Assembly (NCBI GenBank): GCA_051252455.1
Contig: JBPOFM010000007.1
Location: forward strand, 62,001-126,000
Reading direction: 5' to 3'
Length of the DNA: 64,000 bases
Origin: JBPOFM01 sp051252455
GTDB lineage: Bacteria > Bacteroidota > Bacteroidia > Flavobacteriales > Flavobacteriaceae
Below, piece after piece: positions 16,500 to 26,205 of this stretch (positions are counted from its first letter, which is position 1; each line of letters begins with the position of its first letter). The position numbers were made by a program, and so were the translations under genes. The notes below the pieces were generated by a model, which worked only from the letters and a program-made list of their open reading frames with translations, had not been told where the DNA came from and ran no database searches.

Positions 16500-16988
16500 T
16501 TAAATCTTAAAAAGAAGCATAGGGTCGGTAACCCCACGTTTTAAATTGTCACAAAGTAACAACCCCTTGTCCACACGGCCTTGTGGACTCTTGATTCGTA
16601 GAATAGTATAAATAATGCTCCGTTGTTTCCCAGCAGTAAAAGATTCAAACAACTGGTACGCCTCATAATCGCTCAACAGCACCGCTTCAAGCTCCTCGGG
16701 CATCTCCACACCATATTTGGAGGTATTTTCAAACAACTGCAGCTCAAAATAATCATTCTGAAACACACCCAATGCCTTCTGGTACCGCTTACTGAACATA
16801 ATAACAAAATCTCCAGAAGACTTCACTTTGTTCACAGCCGCATACAGCTCAATCGTGGTGTCCATGTAAAAAGCCTTCACCTTCACACGGCTATGCCCAG
16901 CATCCGCAAAAGGCTGAAAAACACCCTTGGGAATATACAAATGATAGCTGTCCAGCAATCCAACCTCAAATTTCTCACTCACCATCAT
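16500..16988 (-). CDS. YdeI/DUF1905-type protein
   Basis: 162 aa. Start ATG at 16988 is chosen because it makes an ATGA overlap with the stop of the upstream gene. The N-terminal ~90 residues look like the DUF1905 beta-barrel (SYHLYIPKGVFQPF). The C-terminal VEMPEELEAVLLSDYEAYQLFES with RSIIYTILRIKSPQGRVDKG matches the YdeI/OmpD-associated helical domain, sometimes called bacteriocin-protection. The gene stops only about 18 bp before the tandem repeat array, and its tail (DPMLLFKI) may have been altered by that junction. It is the second gene of a two-gene operon. Confidence 0.7.
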   Translation of the reverse strand: MMVSEKFEVGLLDSYHLYIPKGVFQPFADAGHSRVKVKAFYMDTTIELYAAVNKVKSSGDFVIMFSKRYQKALGVFQNDYFELQLFENTSKYGVEMPEELEAVLLSDYEAYQLFESFTAGKQRSIIYTILRIKSPQGRVDKGLLLCDNLKRGVTDPMLLFKI

Positions 16989-17563
16989 GCCCAATCACTT
17001 CTAGATTTTACATTCCCTTCACACAACTTGATAATCTCCGCAATACGCTTATTTCTAGTACCCTCACGCTTCGCCTGGTTCAACCAATAAAGATAACTCT
17101 TCCGATAGGAGGGCGCAAAATTTGAATAATTCGCATAGGCTAAAGGTGATTTGTCAAATGCCAGTTGTAAGTCCTCGGGAATAATGCCGTTTTCCACATC
17201 GTCCAGTGCAGTCCAGCTACCATTTCGCTTACCAATCTCTATGATATGGTGTCCGCTTTCATGCATCAACCCAGATGCCGTCAACTCTTCAATATAACGT
17301 TTGTTCAAAGCACTCCAAACACTTTTTGGATTTCGCGGCGTGAAGTATTGTCGCCTTTTACCATCACCTAAACTCTTAACCGTAGAATCAATCCAGCCAT
17401 AACATAAAGCAACCTTTACAGCTTCCTCCCATCGCATGGAATCATTCTCATGTGCCACCTTATAAAAAATAAGATACAAACCTTTTGACGATGCATGATT
17501 ATGATGAAGCCATTCTCTCCATTCTTTATCTGTTTTAAAATAATGCTGTTCTAATTCAGACAT
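16985..17563 (-). CDS. YdeI/OmpD-associated family protein
   Basis: 192 aa, cytoplasmic. Typical family blocks: FKTDKEWREWLHHNHASSKG at the start, EAVKVALCYGWIDS, FTPRNPKSVWSALNKRY, and the C-terminal YRKSYLYWLNQAKREGTRNK with AEIIK. The family has been linked to polymyxin and antimicrobial-peptide tolerance in Salmonella, but the biochemical activity is not established. It is co-transcribed with the following DUF1905-type gene (4-bp overlap). The frameshifted M28 gene upstream ends two bases before this ATG. Confidence 0.85.
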   Translation of the reverse strand: MSELEQHYFKTDKEWREWLHHNHASSKGLYLIFYKVAHENDSMRWEEAVKVALCYGWIDSTVKSLGDGKRRQYFTPRNPKSVWSALNKRYIEELTASGLMHESGHHIIEIGKRNGSWTALDDVENGIIPEDLQLAFDKSPLAYANYSNFAPSYRKSYLYWLNQAKREGTRNKRIAEIIKLCEGNVKSRSDWA

Positions 17564-17564
17564 C

Positions 17565-18901
17565 CTAATTCCTTAAAATTTTATTAGGAAAGACGACAAC
17601 ACTTTCATGACCATCTTTTCCAACAGAGGCCACACCAAAGAAAAAATTATCAATGACAATCCCTTCCAAAGTAAATTCATTCGATTTACCTACGTATCTA
17701 CTATAATCCCAAGTCGGTGACGTCGTATCTCTCCAATAAATTTTATAGGTGACGTTTTTGTCATCAAACCTGTCCCATTTCAAAGTGACCGAAGGTTCTA
17801 CAATGCCTCCAATGGTAACAGTTTTGGGTGGAGGAGGAGCAGAAGCTAAACTGGCCAAATTAATCGCATTGACAGCCGTCAATTTTTTCGCATACGCAAA
17901 ATCAACATGCTCAAACGTATCACCATAATTAATACCGTTCTCTGTTCGAATGTCCTGATGTTGCTGTGTATAATTTTCATGCGCTTCCATAATTCTAATA
18001 CCAGCAAAACCTAATTCATTAAACGGTCGATGATGCCCGCCTCGACCAAAACGATCCAATCGATAAACCATCATCGGATTCATTTCAGGCATATAAGTCT
18101 GTACCGTTTTATGCACATAACGAGCCAATTGACGTGAAATACCGTCGACCTCACCACCATAAAAACGGCGCGCATTGCGTTCGCGCTCAGTTTCGGTTGG
18201 AGGCACTGGTTCAGAAAAAATCCGAAAGGTTCTATTGTCGATTACGCCATCGACTCCTTCGATGTTTCCTATCATGTCGTTGTTAAGAACACCAATAATA
18301 TCCCAACTGTTTTCTTTGGCAAAAGCGGCTAATCCTGCACCACCAAACAACCCTTGTTCTTCTCCTGAAAGACCAACATATACGATACTACTTTCGAATT
18401 TATATTTTGAAAGAACTCTGGCAGCCTCAATTGTACCAGCCATTCCTGAAGCATTATCGTTCGCGCCAGGTGCATCTGATGTAAAATCATTAGGATCCGT
18501 AACGCGTGAATCAATATCACCACTCATAATAATGTAACGGTTTGGGTATTTATTCCCTTCTGAACAGCAACAACATTCACCACTAAAACATCCTTGGTGA
18601 TGCGATCATTTTCTCCTTTTTTGACTAAATTATTCTGATAAGAGACATCCAAGCAATCATTACATTCTTTAGAAATATTCTCGAATTCTTTCTTAATCCA
18701 ACGTCTGGCAGCACCAATTCCTCTAGCATTAGATACAGTATCACTTAAGGTATGCCGTGTTCCGAAGTCGGCTAATATTTTGACATCGTTCTTAATACGT
18801 TCTTCCGAAATGGCATCGATAATATCATAGATTTTAGGATCCGTTTGGGCCATTGCAATAGTCGTAAAAAGTAGGAGTAATGCAGCTATTTTAAGTTTCA
18901 T
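17565..18901 (-). pseudogene. M28-family zinc aminopeptidase, single-base frameshift
   Basis: Two adjacent frames encode one protein. The first (from ATG 18901) has a signal peptide ending AMAQ and the M28 lead-in with FGTRHTLSDT, and stops at 18524. The second continues with PNRYIIMSGDIDSR and SDAPGANDNASGMAG, the metal-site Glu pair in GLSGEEQG, NNDMIGN, and a C-terminal fibronectin-like domain (ending at 17565). Near 18555 the sequence CAGAAGGG would read through if one A were restored (CAGAAAGGG), so a one-base deletion is the simplest explanation. Both halves are otherwise intact, so the mutation is recent or a sequencing error. It would be a secreted peptidase, in operon with the propeller protein upstream (1-bp gap). 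Confidence 0.85.
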
Positions 18902-18902
18902 A

Positions 18903-20174
18903 TTACTTTTTATAATTAAATTGAACGGTTTCAACTTCACCATTTTCTTGTTTGATATCCACATATACGTTCATTTCATTCTCGCCAATTTTTTCAAAAG
19001 TCATCCCTTCAAAAGCAACTTTGTTGGGCGTAATTTCTTTTAGTGGAAAATCAACCGTTTCGTCTTTAGTTTCCCATCCCTTCAAATCATTATCAAAATG
19101 TTTAAGTTGTAAAATGAGTGAATTTTCGATTTCTCTTATAATCTCAATTTCATAAAAAACAACCGCACCTTTGTCAATCAACTTAAAGGTTGCCATCATG
19201 GAGCCGCCTGAAGGTTCACTCCAATTTTCTTCCGTTATCCCGCCAAATGCTTCGCCTTTCCAGTTACCGGATATCCATCTGATATTTTCAAGTGTTGGCG
19301 CTAATATTTGATTTGCTAACTCACCAACAACTGCTAGTTTTGTTCCGTCAGGACTGATTGCAAGACGAGTAATATTTGTGATTCCGTATTCTGACAGCAC
19401 GACCGCATTTGTCCAATTTTTATCTCGTCCAGGATGGAATTGGTACAAAATGCCATTGTTCGCCATAAAAATTGAGCCCCATGGCGTCCAGCAAATATCT
19501 TCAATAGTCGGGAATGTCTGAATAATTGTTGTGGTCTCTTCAGTTATCGGATCAATGGATTTTATTTCCCAAGCACTAGCGTTTTCTTTTGATATATAGC
19601 TCATCGAATTCGAGTTGGGAATTGTATGAAGAGAGCGGCCAATATTTTGTTGCAACCTTAAATGTCTTCTCTTCACGATATCGTTTATATATAGCGATAA
19701 AGAATTGCCTTCCAAAACAGATGTAAATAGAATATTTGGGTCAAACCAATGATGATAGCCAACCACTAAAGAATCAATTAATGGTCTATTAGTTCCGCTT
19801 TTCAAATCATATCTATAAAGTAATTGTGTGCCATCTACATCCAATCGAATTGCAGAAACAGCCTCTTGATTTGGAATTTTCAATGGCGAATATTCACCGC
19901 CTTCCGTTTCACTTATCCATTTTTTAGAGCCAATGTTTATATTATACTGTACGATATCTGTTTGTCCATTTCTTGTGCCTGCGTAGAGAATTGTGTTGTT
20001 GTCCATAAAGGAAGGTTGATTGTCATATCCTTCATTCTCCGAAACATTTTTGAAATTTGAAAGTTCAATAGTACCATTTTGTGTGTTGAGGTCGAAAAGA
20101 AATACTTCTGTGTTGGATTGAGAAAAAGATAAAATTGTAAATAGGAAAAACAGAAATAGAATAGAGGGTTTCAT
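18903..20174 (-). CDS. secreted beta-propeller protein with C-terminal DUF6265-like domain
   Basis: 423 aa with signal peptide (MKPSILFLFFLFTILSFSQ). Residues about 25-290 contain TolB/WD40-like blades (DNQPSFMDNNTILYAGTRNG, LAISPDGTKLAVVGE). Residues about 300-420 (WISGNWKGEAFGGITEENWS and following) match the lipocalin-like domain I know as DUF6265. No enzymatic residues were recognised; the propeller probably binds a ligand or protein. The next gene on the same strand is the M28 peptidase, one base after this stop, suggesting a joint role in peptide turnover outside the cell. Confidence 0.75.
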   Translation of the reverse strand: MKPSILFLFFLFTILSFSQSNTEVFLFDLNTQNGTIELSNFKNVSENEGYDNQPSFMDNNTILYAGTRNGQTDIVQYNINIGSKKWISETEGGEYSPLKIPNQEAVSAIRLDVDGTQLLYRYDLKSGTNRPLIDSLVVGYHHWFDPNILFTSVLEGNSLSLYINDIVKRRHLRLQQNIGRSLHTIPNSNSMSYISKENASAWEIKSIDPITEETTTIIQTFPTIEDICWTPWGSIFMANNGILYQFHPGRDKNWTNAVVLSEYGITNITRLAISPDGTKLAVVGELANQILAPTLENIRWISGNWKGEAFGGITEENWSEPSGGSMMATFKLIDKGAVVFYEIEIIREIENSLILQLKHFDNDLKGWETKDETVDFPLKEITPNKVAFEGMTFEKIGENEMNVYVDIKQENGEVETVQFNYKK

Positions 20175-20209
20175 AGTCTTTAATTGGAGTTATAAATATA
20201 CTGAAAATA

Positions 20210-20241
20210 AAAAAAGCCAATTCAACTAAATGAATTGGCTT
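20210..20241 (-). terminator. terminator of the fad operon
   Basis: Arms AAGCCAATTCA (20214-20224) and TGAATTGGCTT (20231-20241) with a 6-nt loop; on the minus strand the hairpin is followed by seven T. It lies just downstream of the acyl-CoA dehydrogenase gene. Confidence 0.85.
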
Positions 20242-20280
20242 CTTGCAACAACTAAAATTAATTTGAGTTAGCCTAAAATT

Positions 20281-22092
20281 TTAGAAACAATATTTATTTT
20301 CTTTTTTCACTTTTCCAGCGATGGCTCTTCGTAAATCCACAATATCTGGATAGTTTTGATATTTTACATAACGTTTTAATCCCATCAGCATCATGCGTTG
20401 CTCATCACCTTCTGCGAATGAAATGATACTTTCCTTTCCGTTTTTCTCGACAATTGAAACAGCATTGTATAAATATAATTTTGCCATCGCAATTTGGATT
20501 TCTTGAGATGCCTCACCAAAACGTTTCGCGTTCTTTTCAGTTCTTAAAATTGTGGATTCTGCCATGTAGATTTCAATCAAAATGTCGGAAGCAGCCAATA
20601 ACAATTGTTGTTGGTCATCCAATTTTTCACCAAACTTTTGAGCTGCAGCACCTGCAACCATTAGAAAAACTTTTTTCAACTTGGCAATCATTTCTTTTTC
20701 CTCTGCAAACAATTCAGAATAATCGGGAGTATCAAAAGAAGGAATTCCCATCAATTCATTTTGAACCGCTTTTGCAGGTCCCAACAAATCGACATGACCT
20801 TTCATCGCTTTTTTGACCAACATTCCTACAGAAAGCATTCTGTTGATTTCGTTCGTTCCTTCATAGATACGTGCAATTCGAGCATCTCTCCAGGCAGCTT
20901 CCATCGGCGTGTCTTTTGAAAAGCCCATACCTCCAAAAATTTGGATACCTTCATCCGCACAGCTTTGTACGTCTTCAGACACGGCAACTTTTAAAATAGA
21001 GCATTCGATGGCATATTCTTCAACTCCTTTTAATTCGGCTTCTTGGTGCGAATTCCCCGCTGCTTGACGCATCGCAATTCTATCTTCTATATTTTTTGCT
21101 GCTCTGTAAGAAGCAGATTCACCCGCATAACAATTGGTTGCCATTTCGGCCAATTTTTTCTTAATAGCTCCAAACTCGGAAATAGCTGTGTTGAATTGTT
21201 TACGTTCGTTGGCATATTCCACAGCGTTGGTGGTGATTCTCCTTTGCGAATCCAAGCAAGCCGCTGCCAACTTGATACGACCGACGTTCAGTGCATTCAT
21301 AGCAATTTTAAATCCTTCGCCACGACCAGCCAACATGTTTTCAGCAGGAACAACAGTATCATTGAAAAATACCTGACGTGTTGAAGAGGCATGAATACCC
21401 AATTTCTTTTCTTCTTCACCTAAAGTGATGCCGTTGCTTGGGTCTTGCTCAACAATAAAACCTGTAATATTTTTATCGTTCTCGATTCTTGCAAATACGA
21501 TGAACATGTTACAAAATCCAGCATTGGAAATCCACATTTTCTGACCGTTGATTTTGTAAGATTTGCCATCTTCGGAAAGTGTAGCAGTTGTTTTGCCAGA
21601 ATTGGCATCACTACCAGCACCAGGTTCTGTTAGTGCATACGCACCAAACCATTCGCCCGTTGCCAATCTTGGAACATACTTTTGTTTTTGTTCTTCAGTT
21701 CCATACAATGTGATTGGCATCGTTCCGATTCCTGTATGTGCACCGAATGCTGTACTAAATGAACCAGTTCCACTAGAAATATATTCACATACAATCATAG
21801 TCGAAACAAATCCCATTCCAAGTCCACCATATTCTTCAGGAACTGATACTCCCAAGAATCCCATTTCTCCAGCTTTACGCATCACCTCTTCGGTCAGTGC
21901 ATAATCTTTAGCTTCAAAACGTTCTCTATGTGCTACAATCTCTCGGTCATTGAATTCAATCACCGAATCGCGCATCATTTTTTGTTCTTCAGAGAAATCT
22001 TCAGGTGTGAAGACGTCTTCGCAGTTGGTTTCTTTGACGAGGAATTGTCCTCCTCTTAATATGTCTTTTGCTTTTTCTGTTGTTGTTTCCAT
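20281..22092 (-). CDS. acyl-CoA dehydrogenase
   Basis: 603 aa FAD enzyme making the trans-2 double bond of acyl-CoA in beta-oxidation. Visible blocks: YALTEPGAGSDANSGKT and MWISNAGFCNMFIVFARI of the FAD-binding middle domain, RKQFNTAISEFGAIKKKLA, and RIARIYEGTNEINRML near residue 410, which in this family holds the catalytic Glu. About 200 extra residues follow the core, as in the long-type dehydrogenases common in Bacteroidota. It is the last gene of a minus-strand operon with thiolase and the multifunctional enzyme. The short junction upstream carries the TACTTAATACT-type repeats. Confidence 0.93.
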   Translation of the reverse strand: METTTEKAKDILRGGQFLVKETNCEDVFTPEDFSEEQKMMRDSVIEFNDREIVAHRERFEAKDYALTEEVMRKAGEMGFLGVSVPEEYGGLGMGFVSTMIVCEYISSGTGSFSTAFGAHTGIGTMPITLYGTEEQKQKYVPRLATGEWFGAYALTEPGAGSDANSGKTTATLSEDGKSYKINGQKMWISNAGFCNMFIVFARIENDKNITGFIVEQDPSNGITLGEEEKKLGIHASSTRQVFFNDTVVPAENMLAGRGEGFKIAMNALNVGRIKLAAACLDSQRRITTNAVEYANERKQFNTAISEFGAIKKKLAEMATNCYAGESASYRAAKNIEDRIAMRQAAGNSHQEAELKGVEEYAIECSILKVAVSEDVQSCADEGIQIFGGMGFSKDTPMEAAWRDARIARIYEGTNEINRMLSVGMLVKKAMKGHVDLLGPAKAVQNELMGIPSFDTPDYSELFAEEKEMIAKLKKVFLMVAGAAAQKFGEKLDDQQQLLLAASDILIEIYMAESTILRTEKNAKRFGEASQEIQIAMAKLYLYNAVSIVEKNGKESIISFAEGDEQRMMLMGLKRYVKYQNYPDIVDLRRAIAGKVKKENKYCF

Positions 22093-22100
22093 TTTTTTAA

Positions 22101-22180
22101 TAGTATTAAGTATTTAGTACAATGTATTAAGAGTTAAAGTTGAAATTTTTCGTCTTTGTACTTAATACTAACTTCTTTAT
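22101..22180. repeat. TTAATACT-type junction repeats
   Basis: The spacer between the dehydrogenase and thiolase genes is made of short iterations of AGTATTAAGTATTTAGTAC type; GTCTTTGTACTTAATACT lies at 22160-22177. Very similar text occurs at 23376-23405 and 23772-23805, on both sides of the four-helix-bundle gene. This is a recurring intergenic repeat of unknown function. Confidence 0.65.
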
Positions 22181-22184
22181 TCTT

Positions 22185-23375
22185 TTAGTTTAAAAATTCA
22201 AATATCCCACAAGCGCCTTGTCCAGTACCAACACACATTGTGACGGCTCCATATTTACCTGTCATGTTTCTTTGGCGCATTTCGTCAAATAACTGAACAG
22301 ATAATTTTGAACCAGTACAACCGAGTGGATGACCCAATGCAATGGCACCTCCGTTTACGTTGACGATATCTGGATTCAAGTCTAATTCTCTGATAACAGC
22401 AATTGATTGTGAAGCGAATGCTTCGTTCAATTCAATCAGTTCTAAATCATCTTGCTTTAAACCTGCCAATTTCAATGCTTTTGGAATTGCTTTTACTGGA
22501 CCAATTCCCATGATACGTGGTTCAACACCTGCAGCTGCATAATTGACTAGTCTTGCAATTGGTTCAAGATTTAATTCCTTAACCATGTCTTCGCTCATAA
22601 TCATCACGAAAGCGGCACCATCACTCATTTGTGACGAGTTTCCAGCTGTAACACTACCATTTGCTGCGAATACTGGACGCAGTTTTGCAAGAGCCTCTAA
22701 ATTCGTTCCAGCTCTTGGGCCTTCATCTTTTGTGACTGTATATGATTTAGTTGCTTTTTTCCCGTTGGAATCGATATAGGTCTCATCAACGGTAATTGGC
22801 ACAATTTGTCTTTGAAAACGGTCTTCAGCTTGTGCTTTTAAAGCTTTCATGTGCGATTCATAGGCAAACTTATCTTGATCTTCACGAGAGACATTGAATT
22901 GGTTGGCGACCGCTTCCGCAGTATTTCCCATTCCCCAATAATAATCTGGATGGCCCGCTTTTACGGTATCATAATTTAATTCAGGTTTAAAACCCGTCAT
23001 AGGAACTGAACTCATGCTTTCGGCACCTCCTGCTATAATGCAATCTGCCATTCCTGACTGAATTTTTGCTGTAGCAATTCCGATAGTTTCGATTCCAGAG
23101 GCACAAAAACGATTCACAGTGACACCAGGAACATCCACACTATCCAATCCAATTAAGGAGATAAATCTTGCCATGTTTAATCCTTGTGAACCTTCTGGCA
23201 TTGCGTTTCCAACAATCACATCATCAATTCGCTTTTTATCCAAATTTGGAAGCTCTTTCATCATGTATTGGATGGTTTCGGCAGCTAATTCGTCCGTTCT
23301 TTTAAAACGGAATACGCCTTTTGGTGCTTTACCAACTGCGGTTCTGTATGCTTTTACTATATATGCTGTTTTCAT
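22185..23375 (-). CDS. fadA: acetyl-CoA acyltransferase (3-ketoacyl-CoA thiolase)
   Basis: 396 aa, standard thiolase length. The nucleophile Cys is in NRFCASGIETIG (about residue 91), the second active-site block is GGAIALGHPLGCTGSK, and the third Cys is in MCVGTGQGACGIFEF. It cleaves 3-ketoacyl-CoA to acetyl-CoA and a shortened acyl-CoA. It sits between the dehydrogenase and, after the four-helix-bundle gene, the fused hydratase/dehydrogenase, so the operon encodes a complete beta-oxidation spiral. A biosynthetic acetoacetyl-CoA thiolase role is less likely in this context. Confidence 0.93.
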   Translation of the reverse strand: MKTAYIVKAYRTAVGKAPKGVFRFKRTDELAAETIQYMMKELPNLDKKRIDDVIVGNAMPEGSQGLNMARFISLIGLDSVDVPGVTVNRFCASGIETIGIATAKIQSGMADCIIAGGAESMSSVPMTGFKPELNYDTVKAGHPDYYWGMGNTAEAVANQFNVSREDQDKFAYESHMKALKAQAEDRFQRQIVPITVDETYIDSNGKKATKSYTVTKDEGPRAGTNLEALAKLRPVFAANGSVTAGNSSQMSDGAAFVMIMSEDMVKELNLEPIARLVNYAAAGVEPRIMGIGPVKAIPKALKLAGLKQDDLELIELNEAFASQSIAVIRELDLNPDIVNVNGGAIALGHPLGCTGSKLSVQLFDEMRQRNMTGKYGAVTMCVGTGQGACGIFEFLN

Positions 23376-23406
23376 TAAAAGAGTATTAAGATTTTAGTAT
23401 TATGTA

Positions 23407-23763
23407 TTAAGATTTAGAAAGTGATTTTTGTAAAGAATAGTTCATTTTACAGACATCCATTATCTCACAAACTATGGGCTTTAGGGTATCTTTTGAAACT
23501 AAATTTAATCTTTCAGATAAATATAATTGAGTTAATAATTCATATGAAGAACCGTTTGCGATACCTAAAAATTGTTTGAATTCTCCATTAGAATTTCTTC
23601 CTGCCCCTTCAGCAATATTTGAAGGAATGGAAACAGCACTTCTTCGAACTTGAGAGGTAAGGTTAAATTTCTCTTCTGTCGGAAAATTTGCAGAGATACG
23701 ATAACAATTTTCTGTAACGTCCATTGCTTTTTGCCATATCTTTAATTCTTCAAATCGATGCAT
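23407..23763 (-). CDS. four-helix-bundle protein (S23 / 23S rRNA intervening-sequence type)
   Basis: 118 aa. The family pattern is complete: FEELKIWQKAMDVTENCY, then LTSQVRRSAVSIPSNIAEG, then GEFKQFLGIANGSSYELLTQ. These small proteins are encoded in intervening sequences of 23S rRNA genes and also as free-standing genes; a nucleic-acid or protein-binding role is suspected but unproven. It interrupts the fad operon between thiolase and multifunctional enzyme and is flanked on both sides by GTACTTAATACT-type repeats, which suggests insertion as a unit. Same strand as its neighbours. Confidence 0.88.
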   Translation of the reverse strand: MHRFEELKIWQKAMDVTENCYRISANFPTEEKFNLTSQVRRSAVSIPSNIAEGAGRNSNGEFKQFLGIANGSSYELLTQLYLSERLNLVSKDTLKPIVCEIMDVCKMNYSLQKSLSKS

Positions 23764-23810
23764 CTTTATAGAATTTTAGGTCTTTGTACTTAATTCTTGA
23801 TACTTACTTC

Positions 23811-26204
23811 TCAATTACGTAAAGGTTTTCCTGTTTTCAACATGTGTTGAATACGTTCTAAAGTCTTTCTTTCAGTACAGAGTGACAAAAATGCTTCTCT
23901 CTCTAAATCGAGTAAGTATTGTTCACTTACCATTGTCGGTTCTGATAAATCACCCCCAGCCATCACATAAGCTAATTTATTAGCAATTTTTTGATCATGC
24001 TCACTGATGTATTTACTGTCCTCCATAGCATCTGTTCCTACCAAAAACATACCCAATGCTTGCTTGCCAAGTACTTTAATGTCTGTTCGTTGAACAGGTT
24101 GTGTATAACCAGCTTCAGCCATAAGGATGGCATGCGCTTTTGCCATTGCTAACTGTCTGTCTTTATTAACAACAATATGATCTTTTCCTTTTTGAAGAAT
24201 TCCTAAATCGAAGGCTTCGTAAGCAGAGGTTGCAACTTTCGCCATTCCGATGGTTAAGAAATAGTCTTGAAGTGTGTTTAATTCCACATCACCTTTTCTA
24301 AAGGTATCTTGTGCGCGGACTGTCATCTCTTTGGAGCCACCTCCACCAGGAATCACACCTACACCAAACTCGACAAGTCCAATGTAAGTTTCTGCAGCAG
24401 CGACCACCATATCGGCATGCATTGACAGTTCGCATCCGCCACCAAGTGCCATTCCGTGAGGTGCAGCGACGGTTGGGATTGCTGAATAACGCATACGCAT
24501 CATCGAATCTTGGAAATATTTGATGGCAGCATTTAGTTCATCATATTCCTGTTCGGCAGCCATCATGAAAATCATTCCGATGTTGGCGCCAACGGAAAAG
24601 TTTGCAGCTTGATTACCAACGACCAATCCTGCGAAATCCTTTTCAGCAATGTCAATCGCTTTATTCAATCCTGCTAAAACGTCGCCACCAATCGTATTCA
24701 TTTTAGATTGGAATTCAACATTCAAAATCCCATCGCCTAAATCTTCTACGACAACACCTGAATTCTTAAACACTTCACTCGATTTTCTGATGTTATCTAA
24801 AATGATAAAAGAATCCTGTCCTGGAATTTTCTCTTGTTTTTTAGATGGAATATCATAGAAATAAGTGGAGCCTTCTTTAACAGAGTAGAATGATTTGCTC
24901 CCGGATTCTAACATTTCGTTGACCCAAGGTGCTGGTTCATGACCTTCAGCTTTCATCATTTCGATTCCTTTTTCAACACCAATAGCATCCCAAATTTGAA
25001 AAGGACCATGTTCCCAGCCAAAACCGGCTTTCATGGCATCGTCAATCTTGTAAAGTTCATCCGTGATTTCAGGGATTCTGTGTGAAACATAAGCAAATAA
25101 AGAGCCCAATGTTTTTCTGTAAAATTCTCCAGCTTTATCTTTTCCGCCAACCAAAACTTTGAAACGGTCGACGACTTTATCAATCGTTTTTGTCAATTCC
25201 AAAGTACCAAAACTCGCTTTTTTAGAATCTCTATATTCAAGTGTATTCAAATCTAGCGTTCGAATATCTTTGCCTTCTTTTTTATAAAAACCTTGTCCAG
25301 TTTTGCTTCCCAACCATTTATTTTCAACCATTGTTGAAATGAATGGAGGCAATTCGAACATATCATGACGTTCATCTTTTGGACAATTTTCATAAATACC
25401 ATTGGCCACATGCACCAAGGTGTCCAATCCAACCACATCAACCGTTCTGAAGGTTGCAGATTTTGGACGACCAATCACTGGACCAGTCAATTTATCAACT
25501 TCTTCAACGGTTAAATCCATTTCCTTAACAGCATGGAATAAACTCATGATGCTGAAAATTCCGATTCTGTTTCCTATAAATGCAGGTGTATCTTTCGCAA
25601 CAACAGATGTTTTACCAAGGAATTTTTCACCATATCCATTCAAGAAATCCAAAACTTCTTGAGATGTTTTTGGCCCTGGGATGATTTCAAATAATTTCAA
25701 ATAACGTGCAGGATTGAAAAAGTGGGTTCCACAGAAATGCTTCTGGAAATCTTCACTACGACCTTCACTCATAAAGTGAATTGGAATTCCTGAAGTGTTC
25801 GACGTAATTAAAGTCCCTGGAGTTCTGTATTTCTCCAATTTCTCAAACACTTGTTTTTTGACATCCAAACGTTCAACAACCACTTCCATAATCCAATCGA
25901 CATCTTTCACTTTCGCGATGTCATCCTCAAGATTTCCTGTAGTGATTCTACTGGCAAAAGATTGATGATAAATAGGAGAGGGTTTCGATTTTAAAGAAGC
26001 TGTCAACGAATCATTGACGATTCGGTTTCTTACTGCTTTATCTTCTAATGTTAAACCTTTGGCTTTTTCGGCATCGGTCAATTCTCGTGGAACGATGTCA
26101 AGCAATAACACATCTACACCAATGTTGGCGAAATGACAAGCAATCCCACTTCCCATGATTCCGGAACCGATGATGGCTATTTTTTTAATTCTACGTGTGC
26201 TCAT
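23811..26204 (-). CDS. fadN: 3-hydroxyacyl-CoA dehydrogenase / enoyl-CoA hydratase fusion
   Basis: 797 aa. The N-terminal NAD-binding dehydrogenase (GSGIMGSGIACHFANIG, residues about 13-29; TSNTSGIPIHFMSEG; HFFNPARYLKLFEIIPG) precedes the crotonase domain (MALGGGCELSMHADMVVAA and VEFGVGVIPGGGGSKEM, from about residue 580). This order, dehydrogenase first, is that of Bacillus FadN and the reverse of E. coli FadB. It catalyses hydration of 2-enoyl-CoA and oxidation of the 3-hydroxy product. The MarR gene ends one base upstream, so regulator and enzymes are co-transcribed. Confidence 0.92.
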   Translation of the reverse strand: MSTRRIKKIAIIGSGIMGSGIACHFANIGVDVLLLDIVPRELTDAEKAKGLTLEDKAVRNRIVNDSLTASLKSKPSPIYHQSFASRITTGNLEDDIAKVKDVDWIMEVVVERLDVKKQVFEKLEKYRTPGTLITSNTSGIPIHFMSEGRSEDFQKHFCGTHFFNPARYLKLFEIIPGPKTSQEVLDFLNGYGEKFLGKTSVVAKDTPAFIGNRIGIFSIMSLFHAVKEMDLTVEEVDKLTGPVIGRPKSATFRTVDVVGLDTLVHVANGIYENCPKDERHDMFELPPFISTMVENKWLGSKTGQGFYKKEGKDIRTLDLNTLEYRDSKKASFGTLELTKTIDKVVDRFKVLVGGKDKAGEFYRKTLGSLFAYVSHRIPEITDELYKIDDAMKAGFGWEHGPFQIWDAIGVEKGIEMMKAEGHEPAPWVNEMLESGSKSFYSVKEGSTYFYDIPSKKQEKIPGQDSFIILDNIRKSSEVFKNSGVVVEDLGDGILNVEFQSKMNTIGGDVLAGLNKAIDIAEKDFAGLVVGNQAANFSVGANIGMIFMMAAEQEYDELNAAIKYFQDSMMRMRYSAIPTVAAPHGMALGGGCELSMHADMVVAAAETYIGLVEFGVGVIPGGGGSKEMTVRAQDTFRKGDVELNTLQDYFLTIGMAKVATSAYEAFDLGILQKGKDHIVVNKDRQLAMAKAHAILMAEAGYTQPVQRTDIKVLGKQALGMFLVGTDAMEDSKYISEHDQKIANKLAYVMAGGDLSEPTMVSEQYLLDLEREAFLSLCTERKTLERIQHMLKTGKPLRN

Positions 26205-26205
26205 A

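Noticed and set aside
11264..16500. Integrase or transposase gene for the cassette-like region
   Set aside because: I searched the frames for tyrosine recombinase and transposase motifs and found none in the window; the array is reported as lacking a visible enzyme.
16128..16544. Heptapeptide-repeat ORFs on both strands (PSCPHN-type on +, CGQDGI-type and VWTGRHN-type on -)
   Set aside because: They arise because a 21-bp tandem repeat keeps all frames open; no ribosome binding site, signal or conserved start supports translation.
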